Shown: positions 11,210 to 22,315, numbered from the stretch's first letter. The stretch is 64,000 bases of DNA from Megaustenia siamemsis (GCA_032433765.1 JAVIAB010000160.1:30734121-30798120), one strand, 5' to 3'. Program-made: numbers and translations. The notes: generated by a model not told the origin, from the letters alone.

Positions 11210-11890
11210 AGTGTCATGCATTAAGTGGCATGGGTAATCATGTATTTCCACAACTTCCTATCTCTACAGCTGTTTATTAATCCTGCTGTTGATCTCCGAC
11301 CAAACCATTCTCTTAAACTGTTGTATCTTTTCTGTCTGTTTCACTCTATCCCTTCTTCCTTCATATTTTTCAGCTGTCACACAGTATTCTAGCTATTCCT
11401 TTCTCATTACATAGTAACACAAATGATGATTTTTTCCTCCTGATGTTGGCAATAAGTTTCATTTTTGCTTTGGACTCTCCCAGAATATCCTCATTTTTGT
11501 GGTTTAAAAAATTTCTTCTGTATTCCTGGGTGATAATCCTTTTAAATAGGTCAGCATTAAAGTTGTCACGACAAAGACCTTTCCTGTTCTTCATTTTCTT
11601 GGTGGCTTTGATCAGTTCTCTCTTTGGAGTGTCTGCATCTATATCAAGATCTCTTTTGGCCTCAAGAATAGTTTGTGGTATCTCTGATAGTTTCTTACAG
11701 AGTATTTTTCTTATATATTTTTATCGCCAGTCTTATTACCCTTTTCCCTGTGGTGAAAAGTGTTCTTCTTTTGTCTCTTACTTGTATGATGGTTGCTGTT
11801 CCCTTTCCACTGATGACTTTTCTTAATTTGCATACTTTACTTTATGTTTACTTCCTCTGCTTTTCTTTGCAGACTTATCATCATCCATGA
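11210..11890 (-). mobile_element. Decayed LINE fragment (RT entry region joined to C-terminus)
   Basis: The minus strand shows LINE RT-region residues (IIQVRDKRRTLF; KRELIKATKKMKNRKG followed by DNFNADLFKR), then jumps to the C-terminal zone (NHKNEDILGESKAKMKLIANIRRKK). It ends with LREWFGRRSTAGLINSCRDR and LWKYMITHAT in a shifted frame. The RT core with its catalytic boxes is missing, so a large internal deletion has occurred. INSCRDRKL also occurs in the fragment at 22375. It sits in KEAP1 intron 2, opposite to the gene. Confidence 0.75.
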
Positions 11891-11954
11891 AAGCAATTTA
11901 AAAGAAAAACAGTGTAAGCAAAGTTTCTAAAACTAAAATAGCAGAACAGTGAAC

Positions 11955-12340
11955 AGACTATCAGTTTAGTGAAGACTCTTGATTTAGAGAATCAGTTTAG
12001 TGAAGACTCTTGATTTAGAGAATCAGTTTAGTGAAGACTCTTGATTTAGAGAATCAGTTTAGTGAAGACTCTTGATTTAGAGAATCAGTTTAGTGAAGAC
12101 TCTTGATTTAGAGAATCAGTTTAGTGAAGACTCTTGATTTAGAGAATCAGTTTAGTGAAGACTCTTGATTTAGAGAATCAGTTTAGTGAAGACTCTTGAT
12201 TTAGAGAATCAGTTTAGTGAAGACTCTTGATTTAGAGAATCAGTTTAGTGAAGACTCTAGATTTAGACAATCAGTTTAGTGAAGACTCTAGATTTAGACA
12301 ATCAGCTGCTTAATGAAGGATCTTGATTTAGACAATTAGT
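11955..12340 (+). repeat. 31-bp minisatellite in KEAP1 intron 2
   Basis: About 12 copies of a 31-bp unit containing cagtttagtgaagactcttg and atttagagaat. The first ten are almost identical. The last two or three diverge (tctagatttagaca) and the array then fades out. It is unrelated in sequence to the 31-bp satellite at 42-64 kb. Confidence 0.95.
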
Positions 12341-12424
12341 TTAGTAAAGAAACCAGTGGTGAGGAGTGTAGTACACTCCAAGGTATGAAGACAGCTTCAC
12401 AAGGGAGGAACACAACACAATACT

Positions 12425-12455
12425 GACGTTTCGGCCAGGGGCCTTTTTCAGAGTT
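12425..12455 (-). ncRNA. Hammerhead-like motif (degenerate)
   Basis: The minus strand reads ctctgaaaaaggcccctggc followed by cgaaacgtc. This is a CUGA segment, a short GC hairpin and then GAAAC, the layout of a hammerhead ribozyme core, but the conserved CUGANGA is altered. Motifs of this sort are known in Penelope-like elements and retrozymes. Activity is doubtful; see the copies at 37501 and 41265. Confidence 0.3.
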
Positions 12456-12879
12456 CAAGGACAACGAAAACAAACGATGAAACACAATTATCTATAAATA
12501 CATGATCAGAAGAAGAGGATAGAAAAGAAAAAAGTAGGATGATGAAAAAATAAAAAAAGAAGAGAGCTAAGATAAGAATATAGAAAGAATATGAGAATAT
12601 ATGTATAATTAAAATATAAAATACAGAATCACTTAGCTTGAACGACTGGTTAATCCGCCGGGAACCAAACGAAAGAATGACTACCTTCGGTAAGGCATAA
12701 TAAATACATAATGTATTATTATTAAATAAATACATAATGGAAAGTAGTAGAAAACGTTTCAGAACATAGAGCTGGTTATTTCATCACAACTAATTTAATC
12801 ATTTTCTGTTGTGAAAGTCATAATGAAACATATTTACACTAATGTCACTTCTGATCTAACAAGCGTACTCAATTTACAG
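12456..12879. other. KEAP1 intron 2, unassigned end
   Basis: AT-rich sequence without a recognisable element. It ends in the exon 3 acceptor tttacag (12873-12879). Confidence 0.5.
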
Positions 12880-13056
12880 GTGTGATTGCAATGGACAGCT
12901 ATATCTATGCAATAGGAGGCTATGATAGCACTTGCCAGCTGCGATCAGTGGAGAGGTACAGCATAGATAAGAAACAGTGGGAATTCGTTGCTCCCATGAG
13001 CAGCCCCCGAAGTGCATTAAGCGTGGCTGTCATCAGTAATCAAATCTATTCCTTGG
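12880..13056 (+). CDS. KEAP1: KEAP1 coding exon 3 (Kelch blades 4-5)
   Basis: The acceptor is tttacag|gt. The exon completes Gly477 and encodes VIAMDSYIYAIGGY through QIYSLG (residues 478-536). Its last base starts Gly537, before the donor g|gtgagt (phase 1). The aligned NRF2-pocket residues Y491, Q496 and S521 are kept. Introns 2 and 3 are both phase 1, so this exon is symmetrical. Confidence 0.95.
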
Positions 13057-13299
13057 GTGAGTTTGATCCGATAAAACCTACTTTGGGTATGTGAGCCTCC
13101 TTCTGTATTGATAGAGTGTGGCTCTTTTGTCAATTTTGTGTATCCTTGGCAGGTAAATGTTTGTCTATTGAGTAAGAGATAGTTACCTGACTGTCTATTT
13201 ACTATTTATTTTTCTATGTTCGCTCAACAACAACTTCACCCCAGTCATTTGTCCTTAAATGGACATTAAATTAAGTAGATGGCTTGTGTTGTGGTTTAC

Positions 13300-13475
13300 A
13301 TCAAGCTGCATTTGCTTTGGCCTGACACATCAGTCTTTCTTATGATGGGAACTGCAGCTGCCTTTGTTTTGATCCTTCAATATGATTTGTTAATTTGGAT
13401 GATTCCACTTGCACAGGCAGTTGAGCAATTATGGATTTTAATTCATTTGCAGTGATACCAGGGCCTTCGACTAAC
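13300..13475 (+). repeat. Dispersed repeat family B, copy 2
   Basis: Opposite in orientation to the copy at 10298-10480. It shares ggaactgcagct, gatccttcaat, gattccact and gagcaattatggattttaat. It lies in KEAP1 intron 3, while copy 1 lies in intron 1. Confidence 0.75.
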
Positions 13476-13884
13476 TACAATAACAATCAGTCTTTCAGCC
13501 TGACCTTTTATTTTAGATGCCTGGTTGCTGCCTTTCCTCTCAATTCCTGCTTATTTTGGCAACACTGTTACCTGGGCCACAGCAGGGAGTTTGATCTTGA
13601 TCCAGTGTTGTCACCATTCCAGGCACAAGCAATTAACTGTTAACTATTTTTGTGAATATTTCTGTTGCTTTTCTTACTTTGTTCTTTGTCTTCTTCATTT
13701 TTCACCCGGTTAATAGGCATGGATGCATTGTACCACTAGTTGACAGCAAACTCAATATTTGCTTTTTGGACCAGAACATGATTTCAGCTTTGAGTAGATT
13801 TGCTTAACAGTTTTGTCCATGTGGTGGTTCTTTGACCTACTGTTTTAAATTTGTAACTGCCAAGGATTTTTTTTTTAGCATGCA
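13476..13884. other. KEAP1 intron 3, unassigned
   Basis: No recognisable feature; only short chance ORFs. Confidence 0.5.
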
Positions 13885-14725
13885 CAGAAGTATATTGATT
13901 AATATTTGTGTAGATAAGTATGGTGATTAATATTTGTGTAGATAAGTATGTTGATTAATATTTGTGTAGATAAATATATTGATTAATATTTGTGTAGATA
14001 AGTATGTTGATTAATATTTGTGTAGATAAGTATGTTGATTAATATTTGTGTAGATAAGTATGTTGATTAATATTTGTGTAGATAAGTATGTTGATTAATA
14101 TTTGTGTAGATAAGTATGTTGATTAATATTTGTGTAGATAAGTATGTTGATTAATATTTGTGTAGATGAGTGTGTTGTTTAATATTTGTGTAGATAAGTA
14201 TGTTGATTAATATTTGTGTAGATAAGTATGTTGTTTAATATTTGTGTAGATAAGTATGTTGTTTAATATTTGTGTAGATAAGTATGTTGATTAATATTTT
14301 TGTATATAAGTATGTTGTTTAATATTTGTGTAGATAAGTATATTGATTAATATTTTTGTAGATAAGTATGTTGATTAATATTTGTGTAGATAAATATATT
14401 GATTAATATTTGTGTAGATAAATATATTGATTAATATTTGTGTAGATAATTATATTGATTAATATTTGTGTAGATAAATATGTTAATTTATGTTTGTGTA
14501 AAATATATTGATTAATATTTGTGTAGATAAATATGTTAATTTATATTTGTGTAGATAAGTATGTTTATTTATATTTGTGTAGATAAGTATGTTTATTTAT
14601 ATTGGTGTAGATAAGTATGTTTATTTATATTGGTGTAGATAAGTATGTTTATTTATATTGGTGTAGATAAGTATGTTGATTTATATTTGTGTAGATAAGT
14701 ATGTTGATTTATATTTGTGTACGTT
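13885..14725 (+). repeat. 28-bp minisatellite ending against the exon 4 acceptor
   Basis: About 30 copies of a 28-bp unit (gattaatatttgtgtagata then agtatgtt). The last few have changed to tttatttatattggtgtaga. The array ends only about 20 bases before the splice acceptor at 14743-14744, so it forms most of the 3' half of KEAP1 intron 3 and probably includes or lies next to the branch-point region. Confidence 0.95.
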
Positions 14726-14744
14726 TCACTTTGTTTACAAACAG

Positions 14745-14884
14745 GTGGCTATGACGGTAGTGACTTTTTATCTTCTGTGGAGTGCTACTGCCCAGAAGGA
14801 AACAAGTGGTATGATGTTACCAACATGACCTGTGGGAGGAGTGGCCATGGTGTGGCCGTCGGTGCAGAACCACCAATTAAATGA
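14745..14884 (+). CDS. KEAP1: KEAP1 coding exon 4 (last Kelch blade, stop)
   Basis: The acceptor is acaaacag|gt. The exon encodes GYDGSDFL through GAEPPIK and stops at TGA (14882-14884), giving 581 residues in total. The aligned NRF2-pocket residues Y538, F543 and S568 are kept. The protein ends shortly after the last blade strand. Human KEAP1 continues with a short cysteine-bearing tail (Cys613, 622, 624), whereas here Pro579 occupies the Cys613 position and no later cysteine exists. Confidence 0.95.
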
Positions 14885-15290
14885 TCTTAATTTAGCCAGC
14901 GCTAGGTCAACAACCTGTGGGGAGAAAAAAAAGACATCTCCACAGATTTCACAAGTAGTTCTCAGGGGTTGTTATGTTATGATTATCATCTCCAAATCAT
15001 ATTTTTTTTTATGTTCTGTGTCCCTGCTACTGTATTGTCCAGTATTTTAATAACTGAAGATGCACTGAATTGTTTTTGAGATTTGCTTTTTAATTGTATT
15101 TATTTAATTCTCTTTTTATTTTAAAATTCTGTGAATTGTGCATTAACAAAATGTTTTAAGACTGCATATGAATTTATCAATTTCATTTCATTGGTTGTTA
15201 TGTTAATCAAATGATTATAAATCTCTTTTTCCAACTCACTTTGTGCTGATCAAGATATTAATAAAATTTAAATCGTAATCTTTTTCATTA
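14885..15290 (+). terminator. KEAP1 3' UTR with candidate poly(A) signal
   Basis: AT-rich sequence after the stop codon. A canonical AATAAA lies at 15260-15265, about 375 bases past the stop, with T-rich sequence downstream. The true cleavage site cannot be read from sequence alone. Confidence 0.55.
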
Positions 15291-15849
15291 TATAATATTT
15301 TCTTACGACTGTGTCTTTAAGTTCAACAATGTGAACTTATATAAATAAGTAATGGTTAACATATTATTGCTTTCTTTCTAATTCTCCATTATAACAAGTA
15401 CAGAGATACTTCAGTGATTATGTTTCCATCCATTATTTTGCTCTCCTTTTGATTTTCCTCCCCCTTAAACTCAATGATATCTGTGGATATTTTCAGACCA
15501 GTGACTGGGATTTTTATTTATGATTTCTATCTGCGGCAACCACCCCTGGTCTCAGCAGTGAGGCTTGGCTTTAAACATCAATTACTCATCGATGGTAAAA
15601 ATATGAGTACCTCTGAAGTTGGAGTTATCTGCCTGTGCAGCGAGGGACCCCTGTGCACGCGGCTGCCAGGGAAAAATGGATTAACACGCAAAATTCAGTT
15701 CCTAGTCTCTAGGGACTTCATCAAAGGTCAAAGCTAGCAAACAAAAACAAAAAAAAAGACCAGTGACCTATAGTACACCATGTTTAAAATCACCTCACAC
15801 TTTATCAAGCAGGAACAATATGCTTGAGGATTAAAATCTTGTATTTGTA
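15291..15849. other. Unassigned intergenic sequence
   Basis: An 87-codon chance ORF (15474-15737) has no recognisable domain. A GC-richer patch at 15530-15730 may be repeat-derived, but I could not assign it. Confidence 0.4.
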
Positions 15850-17385
15850 CATTATTCTCGTGTAGTCACATTTAAAATAACATGCATAACTCTTGTGTAG
15901 TCACATTTAAAATAACACACATAACTCTTGTGTAGTCACATTAAAAATAACACACATAACTCTTGTGTAGTCACATTTAAAATAACACACATAACTCTTG
16001 TGTAGTCACATTTAAAATAACACTCATAACTCTTGTGTAGTCACATTTAAAATAACACATAACCCTCTTGTAGTCACATTTAAAATAACACATAACCCTC
16101 TTGTAGTCACATTTAAAATAACACATAACTCTCTTGTCACATTTAAAATAACACACATAACCCTCTCGTAGTCAAATTTAAAATAACACATAACCCTCTT
16201 GTAGTCACATTTAAAATAACACACATACCCTCTTGTAGTCACATTTAAAATAACACACATAACCCTCTTGTAGTCACATTTAAAATAACACACATACCCT
16301 CATGTAGTCACATTTAAAATAACACACATACCCTCTTGTAGTCACATTTAAAATAACACACATAACCCTCTTGTAGTCACATTTAAAATAACACACATAA
16401 CCCTCATGCAGTCACATTAAAAATAACACACATAACCCTCTTGCAGTCATATTTAAAATAACACACATACCCTCATGTAGTCACATTTAAAATAACACAC
16501 GTAACCCTCATGCAGTCACATTTAAAATAACGCACATAACCCTCGTGTAGTCACATTTAAAGTAATATGTACAACTCTCGTGTAGTCACATTTAAAATAG
16601 CAGGCATAGCTCTCGTGTAGTCACATTTAAAATAGCAGGCATAACTCTCGTGTAGTCACATTTAAAATAGCAGGCATAGCTCTCGTGTAGTCACATTTAA
16701 AATAGCAGGCATAACTCTCGTGTAGTCACATTTAAAATAACATGTATAACTCTCGTGTAGTCACATTTAAAATAGCAGGCATAACTCTCGTGTAGTCACA
16801 TTTAAAATAGCAGGCATAACCCTCTTGCAGTCACATTTAAAATAGCAGGCATAACTCTCGTGTAGTCACATTTAAAATAACATGTATAAGTCTCGTGTAG
16901 TCACATTTAAAATAGCAGGCATAACCCTCTTGCAGTCACATTTAAAATAGCATGTATAACTCTTGTGTAGTCACATTTAAAATAACATGTATAACTCTCT
17001 TGTAGTCACATTTAAAATAAAATGTATAACTCTCTTGCAGTCACATTTAAAATAACGTGTATAACTCTCTTGTAGTCACATTTAAAATAACATGTATAAC
17101 TCTCGTGTAGTCACATTTAAAATAGCATTCATAACCCTCTTGCAATCACATTTAAAATAGCATGTATAACTCTCGTGAGGTCACATTTAAAATAACATGT
17201 ATAACTATCGTGTAGTCACATTTAAAATAACACGTATAACTCTCGTGTAGTCACATTTAAAATAGCAGGCATAACCCTCTTACAGTCACATTTAAAAATA
17301 ACATGCATAACCCTCTTGCAGCCACATTTAAAATAAAATGCATAACCCTCTTGCAGTCACATTTAAATAACACATTGAAGTGGAA
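15850..17385 (+). repeat. 35-bp minisatellite
   Basis: About 43 copies of a unit built on gtagtcacatttaaaataac and a variable end (acacataaccctctt, aggcataactctcgt). Two main variants are arranged regionally: acacat units dominate left of 16540 and aggcat/catgtat units right of it. Some units are 33-34 bp. Long reading frames through it are artefacts. Confidence 0.95.
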
Positions 17386-17447
17386 ATGCCAATTTCAGGC
17401 CACTTTGTACATCCATACTTGTAAACACATGCAATCATGCCCTTACT

Positions 17448-17760
17448 CATCATCATTGTGTGCCGTCTCCGCATCGAAGGTTGGCTACCATGGAGCGACA
17501 TTCCACTCTGTCTCTTGCTTTGATGGTGCAGATTGTCATAGGCTGACTTGTCCATCTTTTGATGTTACTCGTCCATGTTAGTCTTGGTCTGCCGCTGCCT
17601 CTTTTACCTTGTATTTTCCCTTCCAATATTACTTTTATTAGGCTGTTGTGTCTTTTAACATGACCCACAAATTTCATTTGTCTTGCTCTAATTGTGTTTA
17701 GTAGTTCCCTTTTCATTTTTAGTTGTTTTAAAACTCCTCGTTTGTTTTCTTTATGAAATT
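17448..17760 (-). mobile_element. 313-bp retroposed LINE 3' end
   Basis: The minus strand encodes a LINE ORF2 tail (LLNTIRARQMKFVGHV, GKIQGKRGSGRPRLTW, NLRCGDGTQ stop) ending in an (ATG)n-like tail. Perfect 11-bp duplications atgcccttact lie at 17437-17447 and 17761-17771. Its last part (KSAYDNLHHQSKR in another frame) is also found in the LINE fragment at 39985-40690, so both are one family. Confidence 0.9.
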
Positions 17761-18039
17761 ATGCCCTTACTACCCTAACTAAAAAGCTGGCGCAGAAAAG
17801 ATTTTTGATTCTTAAAATATCTGTCTGTGCAAAATATGAGCATTGAGTTTGCTGCCAATTTAAATCAGTCTTTGGCAAAAATAATTGTTGTTTATTTGGT
17901 ATGGACTCAATAAACAAAGTGATTTCCATCATTTCTTTTATTAAGGGGCTGTAATCATGTTATTTATCTAGATAGAAGGCCTCTCATCATCAACAAGCTC
18001 TGCTACAAAACAATATTAGCTCCTTATTATTTAAAATAG

Positions 18040-18095
18040 GTTGAGCAATTATGGATTTTAATTCGTTTGCAGTGATACTGGGGCCTTCCATAACC
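18040..18095 (+). repeat. Dispersed repeat family B, short copy 3
   Basis: About 50 bp matching the right end of the copies at 10298 and 13300 (gagcaattatggattttaat, then tttgcagtgata and ggggccttcc). Confidence 0.7.
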
Positions 18096-18171
18096 AAATA
18101 TTTAAAATAAAAGTCAGGTCTTTTGAGATTTGTTTTTAGAAGCTCACAACCATTCCTTTTTCTGTCTCGTT

Positions 18172-18425
18172 ATTTCCTTCCTTCTGCAAATATTAGTCTT
18201 AAGATGTCATCTTAATGTAGAATGATTCCTTCTTTCTGTTAATCTTAACTGTAACATTTTATCTTCTTGTAAATTGATTCCTTCCTTCTGCAAATATTAG
18301 TCTTAAGATGTCATCTTATTGTAGAATGATTCCTTCTTTCTGCTAATCTTAACCGTAACATTTTAACTTCTTGTAAATTGATTCCTTCCTTCTACAACTC
18401 TTTTTCTAACATTTTATCTTTTTTT
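18172..18425 (+). repeat. 104-bp tandem duplication (about 2.4 copies)
   Basis: The block from gattccttccttctgcaaat through acttcttgtaaattga repeats with a 104-bp period (for example cttctgcaaa at 18181 and 18285) and few differences. A partial third copy follows. Confidence 0.85.
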
Positions 18426-18429
18426 AGAT

Positions 18430-19466
18430 TGGTTGGTCAGTTGCTCAACTTTGCTTGTTTTTTTTAAATATAGATTAGCACTGACTTTCGGTCCAATGGT
18501 TGTAGGTTTGTTTCCTGTCTGACAATCTCAGTTTCCTTATTTGAACTATTTGGGGAAATGGCTTGCAGGATTGGGAAAGATAATAAATGATATTGAGAAA
18601 GTACATTAATCCCCCTCACTTTAGTTTAGTCAACAGGCCATCCTCATTGCACATGAGACAAGTTCATAAGTACTTAGATCTCTTCAGAAGTATATCCCTC
18701 AAAGTGTAGCAATTAATGACACTCGTGTTGTGTTGGTGGATAATCTTCTTTGGATTCCTACTTATCGCTCTTGACTGGTGTCTCCAACCTTGACATTATA
18801 TTCATGAAGTCTGTTCAAGGCTGTGGATTCAAGGCCATTTTTGTGTGTGTCCCTCAGGGCATTCAGAGTGTCAGAGCAGTCATTGCCCATCCACATGCAA
18901 CATTAGCCAAAGTGGCAAGTCGTCAGCAAGCTCATTACCCCTTCACCCACATGCTCTGGCATGAAAATGAAGCAGACACTTGTTAGAATAGACCTCCCTA
19001 GAGACACTAACCACTGTTGTATATCAAAGCCAGTTTCAACCTGAGCATACTCATTGAGTCACTTGAGGAAACATATACACATATGAGGCTGTCTCTTCTC
19101 AAGCCCCTTGCCTTGAAATTCTGCAACTATGGGCTGTGGAGTGAAGAACCTCATTTCATACCTTTTAGATTTTAGTATATGTTAAAGAACTATATTTATT
19201 TTTTTAATTAAAATTATTTTTTTTGTGTGAAAAAAAATGAGGGAACTGCCTATACTCCTACTATACAAAAGTCTCTAACATGAACAATGTCAAAATTTCT
19301 AGACTTGCATGAGTGCCATGGTTGTATCAAGTGCTATAAGAGTAAGGGCACTTCAGGGACTGCTATGAGTGTGGTGAGATTAATTGTGAGACCTTTTACT
19401 ACTTTTGGGAATGTCCAGTCTTAATCTAAATTTTTCTTCAGAATACTAGCTTGGTGTGAGTATAAT
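18430..19466. other. Unassigned intergenic sequence
   Basis: A 78-codon ORF (18750-18986) shows no known motif. Nothing else is recognised. Confidence 0.45.
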
Positions 19467-19725
19467 TATACTGAGTTATTTGTGGGTCATCATTGTTACA
19501 CTCTTAACATAATCGGTGCTCACATCCCCTCCTCAGCAAGTCCCGCAGTGTCCAGCAACTGATGACTCCAATTTTGTGTTGGTTAATAAGTCTTCTTGTA
19601 CGCCCACTAAGTTTCTTGTTTCTGGCTGTGCCCATCCTGACTCCCATCTTTTTCTTCCAAAGGAATGACGTGGACTCATGGTTATCAAAGTCCTGTGCCC
19701 TTCCCACATCTCAGAGGGTCTTGAT
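19467..19725 (-). repeat. Dispersed repeat family A, copy 2
   Basis: Reverse-strand relative of 4428-4562, longer at its 5' side. Both minus frames stay open for about 65 codons (for example RRLINQHKIGVISC then WTLRDLLRRGC), which may mean it derives from a coding part of a mobile element. The family is not recognised. Confidence 0.6.
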
Positions 19726-19741
19726 GACATCCACCTGATCC

Positions 19742-19748
19742 ATTACTA

Positions 19749-19792
<44 letters not shown>
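19742..19792 (+). repeat. (TG)n(TA)n microsatellite
   Basis: A short run of TG dinucleotides passes into about 20 TA dinucleotides. Confidence 0.95.
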
Positions 19793-19794
<2 letters not shown>

Positions 19795-20217
19795 TATAAT
19801 CTTTTCCTTTACCTGTTCATCAGTTTCTCCTTCCATTTATTGCCATAGTACTGTACACAGCTAATATTTTATTTTTCTCTGTGTTTTTGAAATATATGAT
19901 CTGTATAAAATTTATCTATTATAAATTGATTAAACAAAGTTATAATTGGCATCTATTTTCTTATTTGTTTGGAAAATTGAATTTTGTTTCAACCAGAAAG
20001 TGATACATGAGACGACAATCTTTGTAATACTTATTAATGATAAAATAGGTCCTCAGCTTATCATATTGTATCATATACTATTTTTGACATTGGTGCTTCT
20101 GGCTTGTACATTTTGTGTCTGTTCTCACACTGGTTAAATAACAATGTTAAAAATATATGGCATAGTTTTATTTTTATAGTCCAACTTTTTCGCACACAAA
20201 TGGGTATTGAGGAAAGT
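19793..20217. other. Unassigned AT-rich sequence
   Basis: No gene seen. Its end holds the first of two copies of a caaatgggtattga(g/a)gaaag block that recurs near 20520. Confidence 0.45.
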
Positions 20218-20228
20218 GATGAAATGTC

Positions 20229-20437
20229 TGACGACTGAACTAAATCTAGTAGAACAAGTTACTAACCAATGATATGGGAATAACCAAACCAAGAGGCGGA
20301 CCAAGAAAAAGGGGGATAAATTAAATACTAGAAACACTCTGAGATATAACAGCAGAAGAGGCCAAAAGAAGAGCAAGAAACCATGAACCATATCTCCTTT
20401 CAACGCCGAAAGGCAAATAAGCAAGGAAAGAAAGAAA
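20229..20437 (+). mobile_element. 209-bp retroposed LINE 3' end
   Basis: The + strand reads MGITKPRGGPRKRG, ILETLRDITAEEAKRRARN and EPYLLSTPKGK stop, a LINE ORF2 terminus of the same family as 36940-37205 and of the seed of the 68-bp array at 37.9-39.6 kb. It ends in (GAAA)n-like sequence. Perfect 11-bp flanking repeats gatgaaatgtc lie at 20218-20228 and 20438-20448. Confidence 0.9.
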
Positions 20438-20448
20438 GATGAAATGTC

Positions 20449-22043
20449 CATATTAATTTTTTTTGTTTTAAAGTTTGTATTTTTTATTTTTATTGTGAAG
20501 GATCCATCTTCCCCCACACCCAAATGGGTATTGAAGAAAGTGATGAAATGTTCAAATTAATTTTTTGCTTTAATGTTTTTTTTTGTTTTTTTTTTTTAAA
20601 CTTTGACTGTGTGGACATTATCCTCAATACCCAAATAGAGAAAGTGGGGAAGAAGTGTCCATATTCATTTTTTTTTTACAGTTTGCCATCTTCATTCATT
20701 CTTTCCAATTTCTACAGTCTGAGTTTGTTTTTACAAACATGACATGTTGTTTAAAGAATGAATTGTTTTGTTATTCTGAATTAATTCTTAATTATAGTTT
20801 GCCATATTTAAAGTATTTTCATGATTTGTTTCATTATTCGTTAATTCTTGTTTATGTAGTTTGGATTTTCTCACACGGATGTGAAAAATTGTATAAATTT
20901 GTATGCTGTATGTTGTACTGTATATATATATTTCATTCTTGAAATTTATTTTCAAGATTGCTCTTCTTATCTGATTGATTGATTCATTCATTTTTGAGAT
21001 TGGTTTTCTTCAATCTTGATTAGAGTTTGTTACTTTTGATAATTTAAAAAAAATGTAAAAAGTTTGTTACTCTCTAAATGAATGATTGTAATTGCCATGG
21101 ACAATTAAATCTAATCTCAACTGTCTTTGATTTGTTTCTAACAATAAGATGATTGTTGTATTTGTGGTGAATGATTACTAGTTTCAAGTTATTTTATTGT
21201 TGAATTTATGCACCCCAATAAAATGCTGAGTGATGATTAATCCACAAGATTGTAGCACTTGGTTCAATTGATGTCTCAGACTGCAATGGCTTTTGTGATT
21301 TCATCATTCCTGCTGGAGAAATTTGAGCACTACTGGGTAAAAACCAGCATATATATCAGCAAAGTCAACCATGTGTGAGTGTACAGAGATTATTTAGATT
21401 ATTTTTAAAATAGGCAGAAACTTGGTTTTACTTTACTAATCTTAGTATATCATCTCTGATGTAATTAGAGGTTTTTCAAAGAGTCCATAAATATAATAAA
21501 AAACTGCACAGTTTGTAAAAATTGGTTTCTTTTTGGACTGGTTCAATAATATATCCTCAAGTGTTCTTGATCATTGAAGATTTCTTGTGCTGTAATGTGT
21601 TCATTTGAGCTCAGAAACTGATTGGGTGTTTTTCTCTATTTTCTTTAGAATTATGACTTCAAGTGTAGAGTCTCTTTATTTCTTTGAGCAGCTCCTCTGT
21701 TTTCTTATTTTTCTTGTTTAATCTTTGGGTTGTGTGCAGACAAGTCAGAGATACCATTTGTACCATATATAAAGGTATTATACTGAGAAAATAAATTCCT
21801 TCATCTATGGTAGCAACTTCATGACTTTTGAACATAATATTAGTAGCAAACCTGCACATAGTATAGCATTGAAAGAAGTGTTATATGGAAGCATTCAGTA
21901 TTCTTCAATGAAAGGCTTTGTGAAGCTATTAGGGTCAGTTGACTAATGATTTCTACAGAATAATCAATGTGGATATCTGGAAGCAGTTGAAAGAAAAAAG
22001 AACTTTTAATGTTCTTATTTTCAACAGTCATATGTATTTTGAC
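20449..22043. other. Unassigned AT-rich intergenic sequence
   Basis: A related block (aatgggtattgaagaaagtg) near 20524 and a weaker one near 20630 show local duplication. No gene or named element was found. Confidence 0.45.
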
Positions 22044-22064
22044 AGTTTATCATCCTTAAAAAAA

Positions 22065-22315
22065 AGTAAAGTACCCCCGTCACGCCAAGTGGCGTATAGG
22101 GAAATATGGTGTTAGTGACCCTATATTTTACAGACCTTCAGCACATGATTTTTGGGGTAATGTGGTCAGTATTACGCCCGTGCTGCTTTACTTTCCCAGA
22201 AAAAATCCGGTACCCATTTAAGGCTGGGTGAACCCGGAAGCCGTCGGTTGGGATCGAACCCTACCCCTTGTCTGTGGTAGTCCAGTTCACTAACCACTGA
22301 GCTATCGCGGCTCCC
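22065..22315 (-). mobile_element. tRNA-derived SINE, complete copy
   Basis: The minus strand begins gggagccgcgatagctcagt with box A tagctcagtggttagtg and box B gggttcgatccc, then a body with gggttcacccagcc, ggtaccgga, gggaaagtaaag and cactaacaccatatttccc. Direct repeats of about 21 bp beginning agtttatcatcc and ending in an A run lie at 22044-22064 and 22316-22336. The same body occurs at 41690-41930, which is a separate insertion. Confidence 0.93.

Noticed and set aside
11443..11826. 127-codon hydrophobic ORF on the + strand
   Set aside because: It is the antisense shadow of a minus-strand LINE fragment.
3111..14884. A generic KLHL protein (for example KLHL2/3/20) rather than KEAP1
   Set aside because: Blade signatures [19 protein letters not shown] and the full set of aligned NRF2-contact residues are specific to KEAP1.
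15474..15737. Possible small gene after KEAP1
   Set aside because: No motif, no start or stop context, no splice signals and no second copy; treated as chance.
16024..16293. 89-codon ORF with CYFKCDYKR-type repeats
   Set aside because: It comes from the 35-bp minisatellite and is lost where unit length varies.
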